Assembly (NCBI GenBank): GCA_024760905.1
Contig: CM045731.1
Span: 53,694,501-53,758,500 of the forward strand
From: Plotosus lineatus
Taxonomy: Eukaryota > Chordata > Actinopteri > Siluriformes > Plotosidae
DNA: 64,000 nt
Direction: 5' to 3'
The stretch's first letter is position 1. Every line of letters starts with the position of its first letter. The notes beneath the pieces were generated by a model, which saw only the letters and a list, made by a program, of their open reading frames with translations, ran no database searches and was not told the DNA's origin. Below are positions 1 through 13,647 of the stretch, one piece after another. The position numbers and the translations under genes are program-made.

Positions 1-570
1 AATTGAAATTTTGCCAAATTTAGTATAAGTTTATACAGAATTAGACAATATTTAAAACAATACAACTTTAAACAGTACATATTATATATTGGTTATAATC
101 TGCAACATAATATTAGGTAAATACAACTCCAGGATTCCAAACCATCTTCGCTGTTGGTGTTGTCTGAAGACACAAAACACTGAGCAGCCACCATTTTCCA
201 GACATTCTCGTGATCTTTCAATGACTATTTTTGTTCATTACTGTGACGGTTATTGGTTGAGTTTTACTGTGAAAACCAGATTTTTATGTTATTAAGCAAT
301 CACATCGAGCATACAAACTGTCTACTTGTATTTATTTTCGTGTCTAACGATGTCTATCGATGTCTAACGTTTGAAAATACGTGCATGGGAAAGCCAATGA
401 GATTGGCTTTGACACTGTGAAACGTGATGTAAAGCCGATTATATCTGCTTTGGGCACTGCGAGGGCTGTCACAAACAGTCGAGAAGGGTCGAACGACTAC
501 TCTGAGGATATGGCAAGAAATTTATTAGCCATTACAAAAAAAAGTAGAGTTTCAGACTCATTCATTTTCT
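1..570. other. AT-rich non-coding stretch
   Basis: I see no exon, RNA gene or recognisable element here. There is a tiny direct repeat of a 12-base phrase (gtctaacgat-like) near 340-370. The missing 5' exons of the receptor gene are not recognisable in it. Confidence 0.4.
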
Positions 571-584
571 ATAATTGCTTAATC

Positions 585-893
585 AAATTAGGGTCGCAGA
601 GGGGCTGGGGCCCATCCCAGCCGACCCCGGGCGAGGGCAGAATACACCCTGGACAACTCGCCAGGCCATCCCAGGGAAGAAACGAGTTGACGGCTATGCA
701 GCCTACTCTTGTCGAAAGTCAGCAATGATTCTTTTATATGCCTTACACCATAGACAACAAGAGACATGGTCAGCCTTTGATAACCCAGTTAGCTGCACTG
801 GGGGGTGGTGCACAGTGACAACCTGTAGAGAGTTGGGCTTGAACCCCCAACCTTAGGATCAGTGATCCAGCACCTTTACCCCAGGCCAGTACT
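585..893 (-). mobile_element. chimeric SINE (S1 front, S2 tail)
   Basis: Read on the minus strand, a tRNA-like head near 893-830 (B-box-like GGTTCAAGCCC) is followed by the S1 body (cagtgcagctaactgggtta). After the phrase tttcttccc, the sequence switches to the S2 3' segment (gatggcctggcgagttgtcc) and ends in the S2-type cctaatt tail. The same switch point is found at 7506-7762 and 61835-62052. Confidence 0.75.
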
Positions 894-916
894 GCCCTGA
901 TTTTTAGACTCTAATA

Positions 917-1246
917 CAGGGGTCACCGACCTTTTTGAAACCGAGAGCTACTTCTTGGGTACCAATTAATGCGAAGGGCTACCAGGTCAAAACACACCTC
1001 TGAAATTACAAATTTGCTCAATTTACCTTTAATTATATGTTATCATTAATAATTAATGATATTTATCTATGTGAAGATATTGATTTGATTTAAAATATAT
1101 TCAAAAAAATTAGATGCAGCTCAATGGAGAGTGGCGCTATGGAGCTGTGGGCCTGTCCTAAAACTAGCAGTGAACAGGTCCGCGGGCAACTTATAGTGTC
1201 CTTGCGGGCTACCTGGTGCCCACGGGCACCACGTTGGTGATCCCTG
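917..1246. mobile_element. hAT-type MITE, 330 bp
   Basis: The ends are inverted: CAGGGGTCACCGACC on the left, and CAGGGATCACCAACG when the right end is reverse-complemented. The element is flanked by an exact 8-bp duplication, ctctaata (909-916 and 1247-1254), which is diagnostic of hAT insertion. No coding capacity is present. It sits 63 bp upstream of receptor exon A. Confidence 0.85.
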
Positions 1247-1309
1247 CTCTAATACATAAATGTGGAAAATGGAAAACTAACATTTGCTGCTTGCTGCTGC
1301 ACCCTACAG

Positions 1310-1417
1310 GATCATACTGTAACCGCACTTGGGATGGCTGGCTCTGCTGGGGAGATGAGGCTCCAGGAACCATCATGCAGAACTGTCCTACTTATTTCCA
1401 GGATTTTGACCCAGCAG
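1310..1417 (+). CDS. calcrl: calcrl exon A: ectodomain
   Basis: The acceptor is ccctacag. The exon encodes [15 protein letters not shown] and then the [12 protein letters not shown] block, and ends in phase 1 before gtgggc. It carries an N-linked glycosylation sequon (NRT) and three ectodomain cysteines. The tryptophans and the DFDP block are hallmarks of the calcitonin-family hormone-binding domain. Confidence 0.92.
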
Positions 1418-4190
1418 GTGGGCCTTCACATTTTTCATGCCTTGTTTCTTGCAACATGCTGTTGATGAAAATTGTCTGATCAACACGGATGCAGAGATGT
1501 CACACTTCTGATCCGATCTTTGCCTCCACAGAGAAAGTAATCAAAGTGTGTAACCCAGATGGCCAGTGGTTCCGACATCCACAAAGCGACCGAGTCTGGA
1601 CCAACTACACCTTGTGTAATGCCTACACCAAACAAAAAGTCAAGGTGGGAAGCCTTTCTTTGCACTTTAATGTGACTCTTGCACATTTGTAATCCCTTTA
1701 TAGTTAAATTTATGTCATGTTCGAAACAAGCCGGTTCCTGTTAGCACTTACATAATACGGAATAAACAGTCACTCTACTTTTGTTTTTTATTTAGTACCT
1801 GGAACCATTTGCTCAGCAAAAGTAATTTATTCATTGTCTAAGCCATTTAATCCTAATTAGGGTCGCAGGGAAGCTGTCACTCATCTCAGCTAACTCTGGG
1901 CGAGTTCAGGGTACACCCTGTACAGCTTGTCAAGCCTTCGTGAGCCCAAACACTCACAGAACCATTCACACTCACACAACTGGGGCAATTTGACACTGAC
2001 AGTGCGTGTTTTTGGACTGTGGGAAGAAGCGAGAGTACCTAGAGGACACCCAGGCACATTGAGAACATGCAAACTTCACACAGAGAGTCACCGATTTTTT
2101 TTCTGTGGAGCTCAATGCTGATCACCGCAAATCACTCCACTCAGTAATCATGTGACATTTGTCGATAGCAGTGTTCCCACACAGACCTCCCACCATTTTA
2201 AATTTTCTTCTAAATGTTTAACACAGCACCAAACTAGTCATGAAAACCAAAAGTCAATTACCGAGGCTGCAGCAGGAATTGAAAATTGTGAGGTGACTTA
2301 ATAAATTAATTTAAATTGCTGGAAGGAGAAAATTATTTTTTTTTATTGCCTCTTCACAGGTTGCATTCACCATGTATTATCTGTCAGTGCTGGGTCACAC
2401 GGTGTCTGTGGTTTCTCTGCTCATATCCATTTTCATCTTCTCCTATTTTAAGTGAGTACACAAAGCTGTTTATACACTTCTGGTCGGAAGATGGTCTCAT
2501 TTATTGCAATACAGTATATGGCTAGTGCTATGAAAGAGCAAACCAAATCCCTGTAAGATTAAAGAGTGGCAACTTCAAATTCTGCCAATAATATGATTAT
2601 TATTATAAGGACCTTATGATTAGGACACGAGTCCCATGCACTGTTTGAAATTTTCTTTCTATTTTTTTTTTTTTAAGTGCACAGTACACAGTATTCGTAC
2701 CTGCCTAATTTATGTTACTGACACAATACGACAGAGTCTACTCTTCCATCCATCCATCCTATCACAGGAAGGCTGTAGCTCTCAGCCAACACTGGGCAAA
2801 GACAGGGCACACCCTGAACAGCTCACCAGCCCATCACCGGTCAATACATACACTAGCATTCACACTTACACTCACACTCAGTAGCGACCTGGGACAGCCA
2901 GTTAGCTTAAGGTGCATGTCATTGGACTGTTGGAGGAAACCGGAATACCCAGAGGATAACTGTGCAAGCACAGGATGAGTATAACACACTTCACACAGAA
3001 ATGCCCTTGTCAAACACCCTTGATATATGTGCTATCACTACACCCGCTGCGCTGGCACCGTCCCATGTTCAAGCACTCATGCATTCATTTTCCAAACTGT
3101 GTGAGGTCGCAGGACGGCTGGTGCCTATCTCAGTTAACACTGGATGAACAAGGCGAGGTACGCTCTGAACAGGGCAACACCCAAACACACACATACACAG
3201 ACACAAGTACTCACACTGACACTCACACCTAGAGGCATTTGGAAACTGTCAATTTGCATAATGGGCTTGTCTTTGAAATGTTCGAGGAAACTGGAGTACC
3301 CGGAGGGACTTGAGGCAAGGACATTCTGCAAACATAAAGCAGACGTGCTCTCCACCATAGTACAGTGCTATTGATGTTCAGACATATTAAATAAATTACC
3401 GACTTGGCAAGCCTAGAAAAAATAAATACAGACGCTCCCTGACTTACGTTTTTAATTGGTTCCGGACGGCCGAACGTAAGTTGAAAGTGAACATAAGTTG
3501 TTACAGTGACGTATGACGTGTGACATATGACGCTCATACTGTTCTATACATCCATAAATACCATGACCGTATCTCATAAAGCACCTCTAAATCAAATTCA
3601 CTTATCAAATATCAAATAATGTATCAAATATAACTATTAACATTCTATATGATGCAATCTTTCTGCTTGTAAATGGTTCCGATGGTCATCGGATGATCAC
3701 TTTACATGAAGCTGAACTGAGTCACATTACATGAAGCTGAGCCGACTCACTTTACATGAAGCTTAAAGCAGCCAATCAACGCTTACAATATGTGAGGTGC
3801 ACAATACATAAAGTAGTTTACTTGCTGTGCTTGAAGGTGGGTTATACGGACTTCCGGTCTTTCAAGTGAGCAAGGGCACCGTTGAACTTATTTAGTACTC
3901 AGCCTGCACTGATGTGAATCACCAACAGAGCGGAGAGTTCTCTTTCTTTTCTGGATTCGGGTTTTCATTCATTTTACAACTCTCTGTGCTTAACTGAGTA
4001 TGCATGGTAGATTGCGCCGATCCGAGCAGATAGTTAATTCATCTCTGTGTATGAGACTTGCACCCAGGCTAGTAGGCTTATGCTTCCGACCAACCATATT
4101 TGCTTAGGGTTACAAAAGTCTGCAAAACAGTGTAAACACAAAGATCACAGAGACGATGTCTTAACGCAAGGATAACACGCTATATAACTG

Positions 4191-4238
<48 letters not shown>

Positions 4239-7200
4239 AGATGTTATTGCATCATTACATCAGCGTACTACGTAGGTACGGCTAAACTCAAAATTTGACT
4301 TTTTTTTTTTTGGAAAAAAAAACGTAAAATCGAAAAAACGTAAAACGGATGAACATAAGTCAGGGAGCGTCTGTACTACAAAAAAAAAATGAGTCATGAG
4401 TCAGTGTTCAGCTTAAAGAGTCAAAAGTTGACTCGTTTGCAAATCATATCACAGATTACAGGCTAGTTCCAATTATCCGGCATCGGATACACCAACAAGC
4501 CTTATTTAATGGCACTTTATTAAAATGCTGAACTATGACAACTCTACTTGATATAATGGCACATTTTGTCGGGAAAAAAATGCGTAATCAAAAAAGTAAA
4601 AGATTGCCGAATTAAACTTTGTGCTGCTGTGCTCTAGCAGCAGCCAGTTGAAACAAAACAACAACACCGGCCTTTGTTTACATTTCTATGAGCGTTGCAT
4701 GTGTGTGTGTGAAAATAATAGTTAAAACTTTTAGTTATTTAGAGTACAGTATTTAAAGCGTGGGGTGTGGGCAGGCAAACATATTCTTGTTTTTCTACTA
4801 TTTTTGGTAATTAATAATGTACTCTCTCGTCTCATCTCAATAATGTACACCATTTCTTTATTCTTTTACTCTAGATTTAATTTTTCTTTAATTTAAATGT
4901 ATTTGTCGGAAGGTCCTGATACATCGGCAAAATTGATTTTCCAGCACCTGCTTTGTCCCGAAGGTGCCAGATAATTGGAGCCAGTATATAGTTTGAAATA
5001 GGTTAATTGAAATGTCTGATTATAAACCTCCATTAGATAACATGTGTATTATGGTTATATACCCTAGGTCTCTAAGCTGCCAGAGGATTTTACTGCATAA
5101 GAACATGTTTCTGTCTTTCATCTTTAACTCCATTGTGATGATCATCTGGTTATCAATGATTTTCCTTGATGAGCATCTGGCTTCCATAAATGAAGTGAGT
5201 ATATCTCAGTGTGTATAGATATTACTAAACACAGATGATATAATCTCTCTCTCTCCCTGTGTGTGTGTGTGCATTATCAGATTGGCTGTGTGATCTTGGC
5301 CAGTCTGGTTAATTACACATTTTGCTCAATGTACTTCTGGATGCTGTGTGAGGGGATCTACCTGCACACTCTTATCATAGTGGCTGTGTTTGTGGGAGAA
5401 CAGCAGCTGGGCTGGTACTACCTGCTGGGTTGGGGTGAGGAGTCAGCTCTATTTGATTCACTTGAATTCAGTTCACATTAATGCAGATTCTTTACAAACG
5501 ATCAGTATAGTTTGACCTACTTGTGAAAATTAACAAGACTGCAGAGGCGAGACCAGATCTGAAGGGAAATCCGATTCAGATTTGTTTCATTCTGATTCAC
5601 TAGTGTGATTCACTTTAACTTCAAGTTCATGTCTTTGATATTGATTCATGACCAATTAATATTGATTCATCAGGTTCGGCTCACTTTGTCATTTAGTTTT
5701 ACTCAGACTGGTGAGTTGATTCAGTTGAGATGAATCACTTTGTAGTTGAGTTATATTTAATTTACTTTAGTAAGATTTCAAGGGCCCCGTTCGGAGTCGG
5801 CTGAGATGGGCACCAGCTTCCCTGTGTCCCTAATTAGGTTTAAGCAGTTCAGAACATTAATGAATGAATGAGTTCAAGGCGGCATAGTGGCGTAGTGGTT
5901 AGCATGACCGTCTCACAACAAGAATGTCCTGGGTTCGATTCTCAACCTGGGCGTTTCTGTGTGGAGTTTGTATGTTCTCCCCGTGCTTGCACGGATTTCT
6001 TCCGGGTCATCTGGTTTCCTCCTGCAGTCCAAAAACATTCACAGTAGGTTAACAGACTTTTTCAAATCAAAGCTAGGTGAGAGTGTGAATGGTTGTATGA
6101 GTGTTAGCCCTCTGATGGCCTGGTGAGCTGTCCATGGTGTACCTTTCCTGGAGTCAGCTGAGATAGGCACCAGCCTCCCCTTGACCCTAATTAGTATTAA
6201 GTGGTTCAAAAAATGAAGGATGAATGAATGATTTTACTTCAGCCTGTTTCACTTTTCTGAGTCATTTCTTAATTGTTGTTTCATTTGATTCTTTTTGATT
6301 CATCATCCGTATATAGTACATTACACCACTATAATAGTTTAGATTGCATCGTGATTGTTCAACATGAGAACGTAGCTGAGTGACACTAGTACTCATATAG
6401 GGCTTGTTTGTTGATTATCCATGCTGTGTGGCCGAGGTTCCTTGCACTCAATGAACCTGTGAGGGCTCTTTGAGTTAATGTTTTTCTCCTGCTTTTTTAG
6501 GATTCCCAATTATTCCAACTGTCATTTACGCTGTGAGCCGTCTACACTTACATAATGACAGGTCAATAAGTTCTATATGTTTTTGTGTCATATGTTCATT
6601 TGTATTGGGGAAAGAAAAACAATCGCGTTAATCGTGTTCCCTTGTCACATTTCCCAGATGCTGGGTAAGCAATTCTAACCTACTCTACATCATTCACGGC
6701 CCAATCCACGTCGCCCTGTTGGTGAGTCCTCATGACTGTCCTCAGAAACTTTACCGAGACACAATCGTCACGTCTGATAATACAGCATAACTTCCACCTG
6801 GGATGGCGTGTTCCTTGTGAACGTTGTGTCCGTGCAGGTAAACCTCTTCTTCCTGTTGAACATCGTACGTGTTTTAATCACAAAGCTAAGAGTGACCCAC
6901 AGAACCGAGTCCAATGCCTACATGAAGGCCGTCCGTGCCACCCTCATCCTGGTGCCTCTGATGGGTGCACACTTCATCTTCATGCCCCTGCAGCCTGAAG
7001 GCAGGCTGTCCTTAGCCATCTACGAGTTCATCATGAGTATCTTCACCAATGTTCAGGTATGTCTGAGCAAAAGACAAACTGCCTGATGGTTTTGTTTTTG
7101 TTTAAGATATACAGTATGCTAGCACCACCCCCCCCCAGTGCAGCTATCAATCAATCAATCTGGGTGCCGTGCCAGAAATCTGGTGGAGGCGGCAGCCATA

Positions 7201-8750
7201 AACAGCTTGTCATGGCTGTATTATGAAGGGCAAAAAATCCGCAGTAGAGGTCCAAAGTTCTTTCTGCAGGGTGTTTTTATTGAGACACCATGTCTAACTA
7301 GCTGGCCGTTGACTCTAAAGAGTCCATCCGCCCTTTGATAGGTCTTGTTTTTATTCCTACTGGGTTGCACCCTCCTCACAAAATTTAGAACCTGCTGGGG
7401 AAGCCGGAATAGTCGCCGACCACTCGACTATGCAACAGGTTGTACTGACTTACATGTTACCAGTAGCACGGCAAAACCTGACCTGACATAAGTTATGTCA
7501 GGTAAGTGCAGCTAACTGGGTTATAAAAGGCCAGCTATGTCTCTCGCTGTCTGTGGTGAGAGGTTCATGTAAAAGAACAATTACTGACTTTTGTCAAGAG
7601 TAGTAGCTGCATAGCTGTCAGCATGTTTCTGCCCTACGATGACCTCGCGAGCTGTCCAGGGTGTACTCTGCCCTCATCCAGAGTCAGCTGAGATGGATGC
7701 CAGGCTCCACCTAACCCTAATTAGAATTAATCGGTTAAGAAAATGACCGAATGAATGAGTATGCGAGCTCAACTTTATGTAAAAAGTCAGATGAACTGAG
7801 CAGTGGTTGACTCAGTGGTAAAGACGCTGGGCTACTGATCCGAAGGTCATGGGCTCAAGCCCAAGTTGTCACTGTTGGGTCCTCTACTAAAGACTGTTAA
7901 CCCTCAGCTGTATAAAATTGATAAATGCATAACACCACTAAATGTAAACTTTGTTGATGCTCTTAGCCTATTTTTTTCAGCACGGTGTTTTAGTCTTAGT
8001 CATATTGTTTTTATCCTGTTAAAATGATCCCCCAGGCTTATGATTATCATGGAATTAAAGCGACTGCATGGAAATGGGATTGGCTTCATGAGGAAATCAC
8101 TCATCATATTACCCAGAAACCCTTAGCATTAGCAGAAGAATTACAGGTATACCTCCGCTTACATCGTTAATTGGTTCCAGGGGAGACGACTTGAGTTGAA
8201 AAAGGACTTAAATCGAATTAGCTTGTCTCTATGCTGTGCCAAATTTACTTGTATAATATTATATATACTGAGATCCCTCACTTTCCGCGGTTAATTGGGA
8301 CCGAGATCCCCCTGCGACCGCCAAATTCCACAAAGTAGAATCAACCCCCCCCCCCCCCCCGACTGACGTATACATACATGTATATGTGTATATAATATCA
8401 ATAAATACATATTCAATGCTATAAATGCTTGTAATAACAAATAAACATTCAAAAAGAATGCTTAAGATGTAAATGAAATATAAATACACACATACAGATG
8501 CATGCACACAATTGCACATGCACATGCTCAGATGTGCACCTCACATAAAAATGTAAATATTTTTGATGGGGGGGTTGGGTTGTTGTTTTTTTATGGGAGT
8601 CTGCATAATTGGCCTTGTTTTTCGGCATTTTCCTGAACTTTTCCGCCTATTCTTCCTTAATTCCCTCATTTTTTTAATTCGATGAATATTTTTTGAAAAA
8701 AATGTGATGCACTGAAGCTGCATGAATTGATGGGCAAAGTCGTGAGGGAT

Positions 8751-8821
<71 letters not shown>

Positions 8822-11800
8822 CAGTAGGCCCTCGACATTTGCGGGGGTTTGATTCCGGGCCCTCCCTCGAATCGAGATAATCCGTGAGTTCTGGACCCAG
8901 AAGTAAAACCCCATGTATCACGTCAGATGCGCGAATGGGCAGCCGGAAGTAAAATACTATGTATCTATTACATGCCCTAAAATATGCTTCTTACACACAT
9001 TCTACAGACAGTCTTACTCATTAATTCAGTATTAATGTAGTAAAATGTAGTAATGATTAAGAAAAGTTAATTTTTTTTTACTGTGATATTGATAATAAAA
9101 TATAAACATTATACAGCATACATATAAAACCCCCCAGTGCAGCTAACTGGGTTATCAAAGGCGGGCCATGTCTGTCACTGTCTATGGTGAGAGGCATGTA
9201 AAAGAACCATTGCTTCTTCTTCTTCTTCTTCTTTTCCTTTCGGCTGTTCCCTTCAGGGGTCGCCACAGCAAATGATCTGCCTCCATCTCTCCCTATCCTC
9301 TGCATCTTCTACTCTTACTCCAACGACCTTCATGTCCGCCTTCACCGCATCCATAAATCTTCTCTTTGGTCTTCCTCTGGGCCTTTTGCCTGGTAGTTCC
9401 AACCTCAGCATCCTACGACCAATATACTCACTATCCCTCCTCTGTACATGTCCAAACCATCTCAATCTAGCCTCTCTGACTTTGTCTCCAAAACATCTAA
9501 CATGTGCTGTCCCTCTGATGTACTCATTTCTGATCCTATCCATCCTCGTTACTCCCAAAGAGAACCTCAACATTTTCATCTCTGCTACCTCCAACTCTGA
9601 CTCCTGTCTTTTCCCCAGGGCCACTGTCTCTAAACCATACAATATTGCTGGCCTCATCACCGTCTTGTACACTTTTCCCTTCATTCTTGCCGATACTCTC
9701 CTATCACACATCACACCGGACACTTTTCTCCATCCATTCCAACCTGCCTGCACACGCTTCTTCACCTCTTTTCCACACTCTCCATTGCTCTGGATTGTTG
9801 AGCCTAAGTACTTAAAATCCTCCACCTTCTTTATCCCTGCCCCCTGTAACCTCAAAGTTCCTCTTGGGTCCTTGTCGTTCACACACATGTATTCTGTCTT
9901 ACTGAGGCTAACCTTCAATCCCCTCCTTTCCAGGGCATACCTCCACCTCTCTAGATTTTCCTCCACTTGTTCTCTGCTCTCACTACAGATCACGATGTCA
10001 TCTGCAAACATCATAGTCCATGGAGATTCTTGTCTAACCTCGTCTGTTAGCCTGTCCATCACCATAGCAAACAAGAAGGGGCTCAGAGCTGACCCTTGAT
10101 GCAGTCCCACCTCCACCTTGAACTCTTCTGTCACACCGACAGCACACCTCACCACTGTCTTACATCTCTCATACATGTCCTGCACCACTCTAACATACTT
10201 CTCTGTCACTCCAGACTTCCTCATACAATACCACAGTTCTTCTCTCGGCACCCTGTCATATGCTTTCTCCAGATCCACAAAGGCACAATGCAGCTCCTTC
10301 TGACCTTCTCTGTACTTCTCTATTAACATCCTCAAAGCAAACACTGCATCTGTGGTGCTCTTTCTTGGCATGAAACCAAACTGTTGTTCACAAATGCTGA
10401 CCTCTGCCCTTAGTCTTGCTTCCACTATTCTTTCCCATAGCTTCATTGTATGGCTCATCAACTTTATCCCTCTGTAGTTGCCACAACTCTGTACATCTCC
10501 CTTGTTCTTAAAAATGGGCACAAGCACACTTCTCCTCCATTCCTCTGGCATCTGCTCACTTTCTAAGACCTTGTTGAATATTCTTGTCAGAAAATCTACT
10601 GCTACCTCCCTAGACACTTCCATACCTCAACTGGTATGTCATCAGGGCCAACTGCCTTTCCACTCTTCATCCTCTTCAATGCCCTCCTCACTTCTCCCTT
10701 ACTAATCTTTGCTACTTCCTGCTCCTCAACGGTCACCCTTCTACTCTTTTCTCTCTCATTTTCCTCATTCATCAGCTCTTCAAAGTACTCTTTCCATCTT
10801 CCCAGCACACTTCTGTCATCAGTCAATACATTTCCCTCTCTGTCCTTTATCACTATAACTTGCTGCACGTCTTTCCCATCTCTATTTCTCTGCTGTGCTA
10901 ACCTGTATAGATCATTTTCTCCCTCCTTACTGTTCAACCTATCATACAAGTCATCATACGCCCTCTGTTTGGCCTTTGACACTGCTACCTTCGCCTTACG
11001 CTGTGTCTCCCTGTACTCCTGTTTACTCTCTTCGGTCCTCTCAATGTCCCACTTCTTCTTGGCTAACCTCTTCTTTTGTACACACTCCTGAACTTCCTCA
11101 TTCCACCACCAAGTTTCCTTATCTACTCTCCTTCCAGAGGACACACCAAGGACTCTCCTACCGGTCTCCTGATCACATTGGCTGTGGTTGTCCAGTCCTC
11201 TGGAAGCACTTCCTGACTACCCAAAGCCTGTTTCAACTCCTCCTTGAAGACAACACGACACTCTTCCTTTTTCAGCTTCCACCACTTTGTCTTCTGCTCT
11301 GCCTTTGCCTTTTTCACCTTTCTCACCATCAGTGTCATCCTGCACACCACCATCCTATGCTGTTTGGCAACACTCTCACCCACTACTACTTTGCAGTCAC
11401 TGACTTCCTTCAAATTACATCGCCTACACAAGATGTAGTCTACCTGTGCTCTTACCTCCGCTTTCATAAGTCACCCTATGCTTCTGTTTCTTCTTGAAGA
11501 AAGTATTCACCACAGCCATTTCCATCCTTTTTGCAAAATCGATCAACATCTGTCCTTCTGTGTTCCTGTCCTGGATACTAAACCTGCCCATCACTTCCTC
11601 GTCCCCTCTGTTGCCTGCACCAACATGTCCATTGAAGTCTGCTCCAATGACCACTCTTTCACCTCTGGGGGTACTCTGCATCACTTCATCTAACTCACTC
11701 CAGAATCTCTCCTTCTCTTCTAGCTTACATCCTGCCTGTGGGGCATAAGCACTAACAACATTGAGCATCACGCCTTCAATTTCTAACTTGAGACTCATCA

Positions 11801-13554
11801 CTCTGTCTGACACTCTTTTCACTTCTAGAACATTCCTGACAAACCCCTCCTTCAAGATGACTCCTACTCCATTTCTCTTCCCATCCACACCATTATAAAA
11901 CAGTTTAAACCCTGCTCCTAAGCTTCTAGCCTTTCTACCTTTCCACCTTGTCTCCTGAACACACAGTATGTCCACCTTCCTCCTCTGCATCATGTCAGCC
12001 AGCTCCCTATCTTTTCCTTGCATAGTTCCAACATTCAAAGTCCCTACTCTCAGTCCGAGGCTCACGCATTTCCTCTTCTCTCTCTGCCTACGGACACGCC
12101 TCCCGCCTCTCCTTCTTCGACGTCTTCGACCAACAGTAGTCCAATTTCCATCAGCACCCTGTTGGTTGACAGCACTGATGGCGGTCGTTGTTAACCCGGG
12201 CCTCGACCGATCCGGTATGAATTCTGTATTGATCATTTGCATTTTTAAATGTGGCAGAAGTTTTACGCCGGATGCCCTTCCTGTCGTAACCCTCTGCATT
12301 TATCCGGGCTTGGGACCGGCATAAGGGGGAGAGACACTGGTTAGTGCCCCCCGCCTCATGGCTGCATTAAAAGAACCATTGCTGACTTTCGTAAAGAGTA
12401 GGCTGCAAAGTCGTCAGCGTGTTTCTGTACCTTGCTAAAAAAGGGTTGTGACAGGAAGGGCATCCGACGTAAAAAAAAAACCTCTGCCAAATCAAACGTG
12501 CGAATCAGATGATTTGCTGTGGCGACTCCCGAGTAAAAGGGGAAAAAAAAGCTGAAAGGAAGAAAGAAAGACAGCATACATATAAAACAGCTTTCAATGC
12601 ATTCTCTTTAAAAAAAACATACAGCAATGTAGTTTTCAAAAATGCCCACTAGAGGAACGTATTGCATTAGACATGAGATGACTGAATACTGGTATTAACT
12701 GCATTAAGTCTGAGCAGCTCAGCCACGCCCCTCGGCCGGAGCGAGTACAAAACAAAATTTTAGAGTGAAAAAGTTAAAGAGCGTTACAAACCAAAGAAGC
12801 GGTGATGTAATGTGAGTTAATCCTCTGGCGCAGAGGTGAGCATGCTTTTGTTTATTGGGAGTAAATGAGAACAGTGAATTCAGGTGTGTGCTACCGAGCA
12901 GCTCAGCCACGCCCCTTAGCCAAAGCGGAGAGTAAACACTTAGTTAGAGGCACAGTGCCAAAATCAAAGTCCCCCAAAACAGACCAGAACAAAAAGGACA
13001 TAAAAGAACAAGAAATGTAATAAATTGGATAAACGAAACAAAATGAGAAACATGTTACACCACAGTAAATAAAATATAACACACAAACATTTTAAACATT
13101 AACTTAGGTCGTGTACTGGAATAATAATTGAAAAAGACTTTAATAGTGGAGCGTTTTACAACAGTACAGACTGCACTTCAGAGGAAACTGTCGTTTCTTC
13201 CGAAGAAAGTCTTTTTTCTTCAGAAGAGACATCCAACGTCATTACCTTTTTCTGGTGCTTAGCAGGCGTTTAAGTGACGTGCGAATCAGATGATTCGCTG
13301 TGGCGACCCCCGAGTAAAAGGGAAAAAGGCCGAAAGGAAGACAGACATAGAACTTAACTGGTAATTAAAACACACTTAAAAAAGGCTCATTGACAACTTG
13401 TGCGCAAATGAGGAAAAAGGGGCGTTACATCATCTCAACCAATCAGCAGGAAGGAGGACAGCCATTGGCTGAATTTGAATCACATGCGTATTTCTCGGAA
13501 GTCCGGGAATACTCAAACCGTGAGTGCAAAACCACGAATAGTCAAGGGCATACT

Positions 13555-13647
<93 letters not shown>

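Larger units (their letters stand above)
8822..13555. mobile_element. Tigger-like element M3 interrupted by SINE and LINE
   Basis: The left end is CAGTAGGCCCTCGACATTTG. The right end reverse-complements to CAGTATGCCCTTGACTATTC. TA flanks both (8820-8821 and 13556-13557). Bases 9131-12570 are a later insertion bounded by an exact 18-bp duplication. The residual 1.3 kb has no transposase. It includes a direct repeat (gagcagctcagccacgcccc) at about 12713 and 12896, and an S1 tail at 13279. Confidence 0.75.

Noticed and set aside
1..1309. Missing signal-peptide exon of calcrl
   Set aside because: Searched for a Met-hydrophobic exon or the first ectodomain cysteine block with splice borders; none found. 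Probably upstream of the window.
9272..11693. Long plus-strand frames (up to 275 residues) opposite LINE A, and similar ones opposite E and D
   Set aside because: They are antisense shadows of the LINE reverse transcriptase and recur at every LINE copy because the strand is stop-poor.
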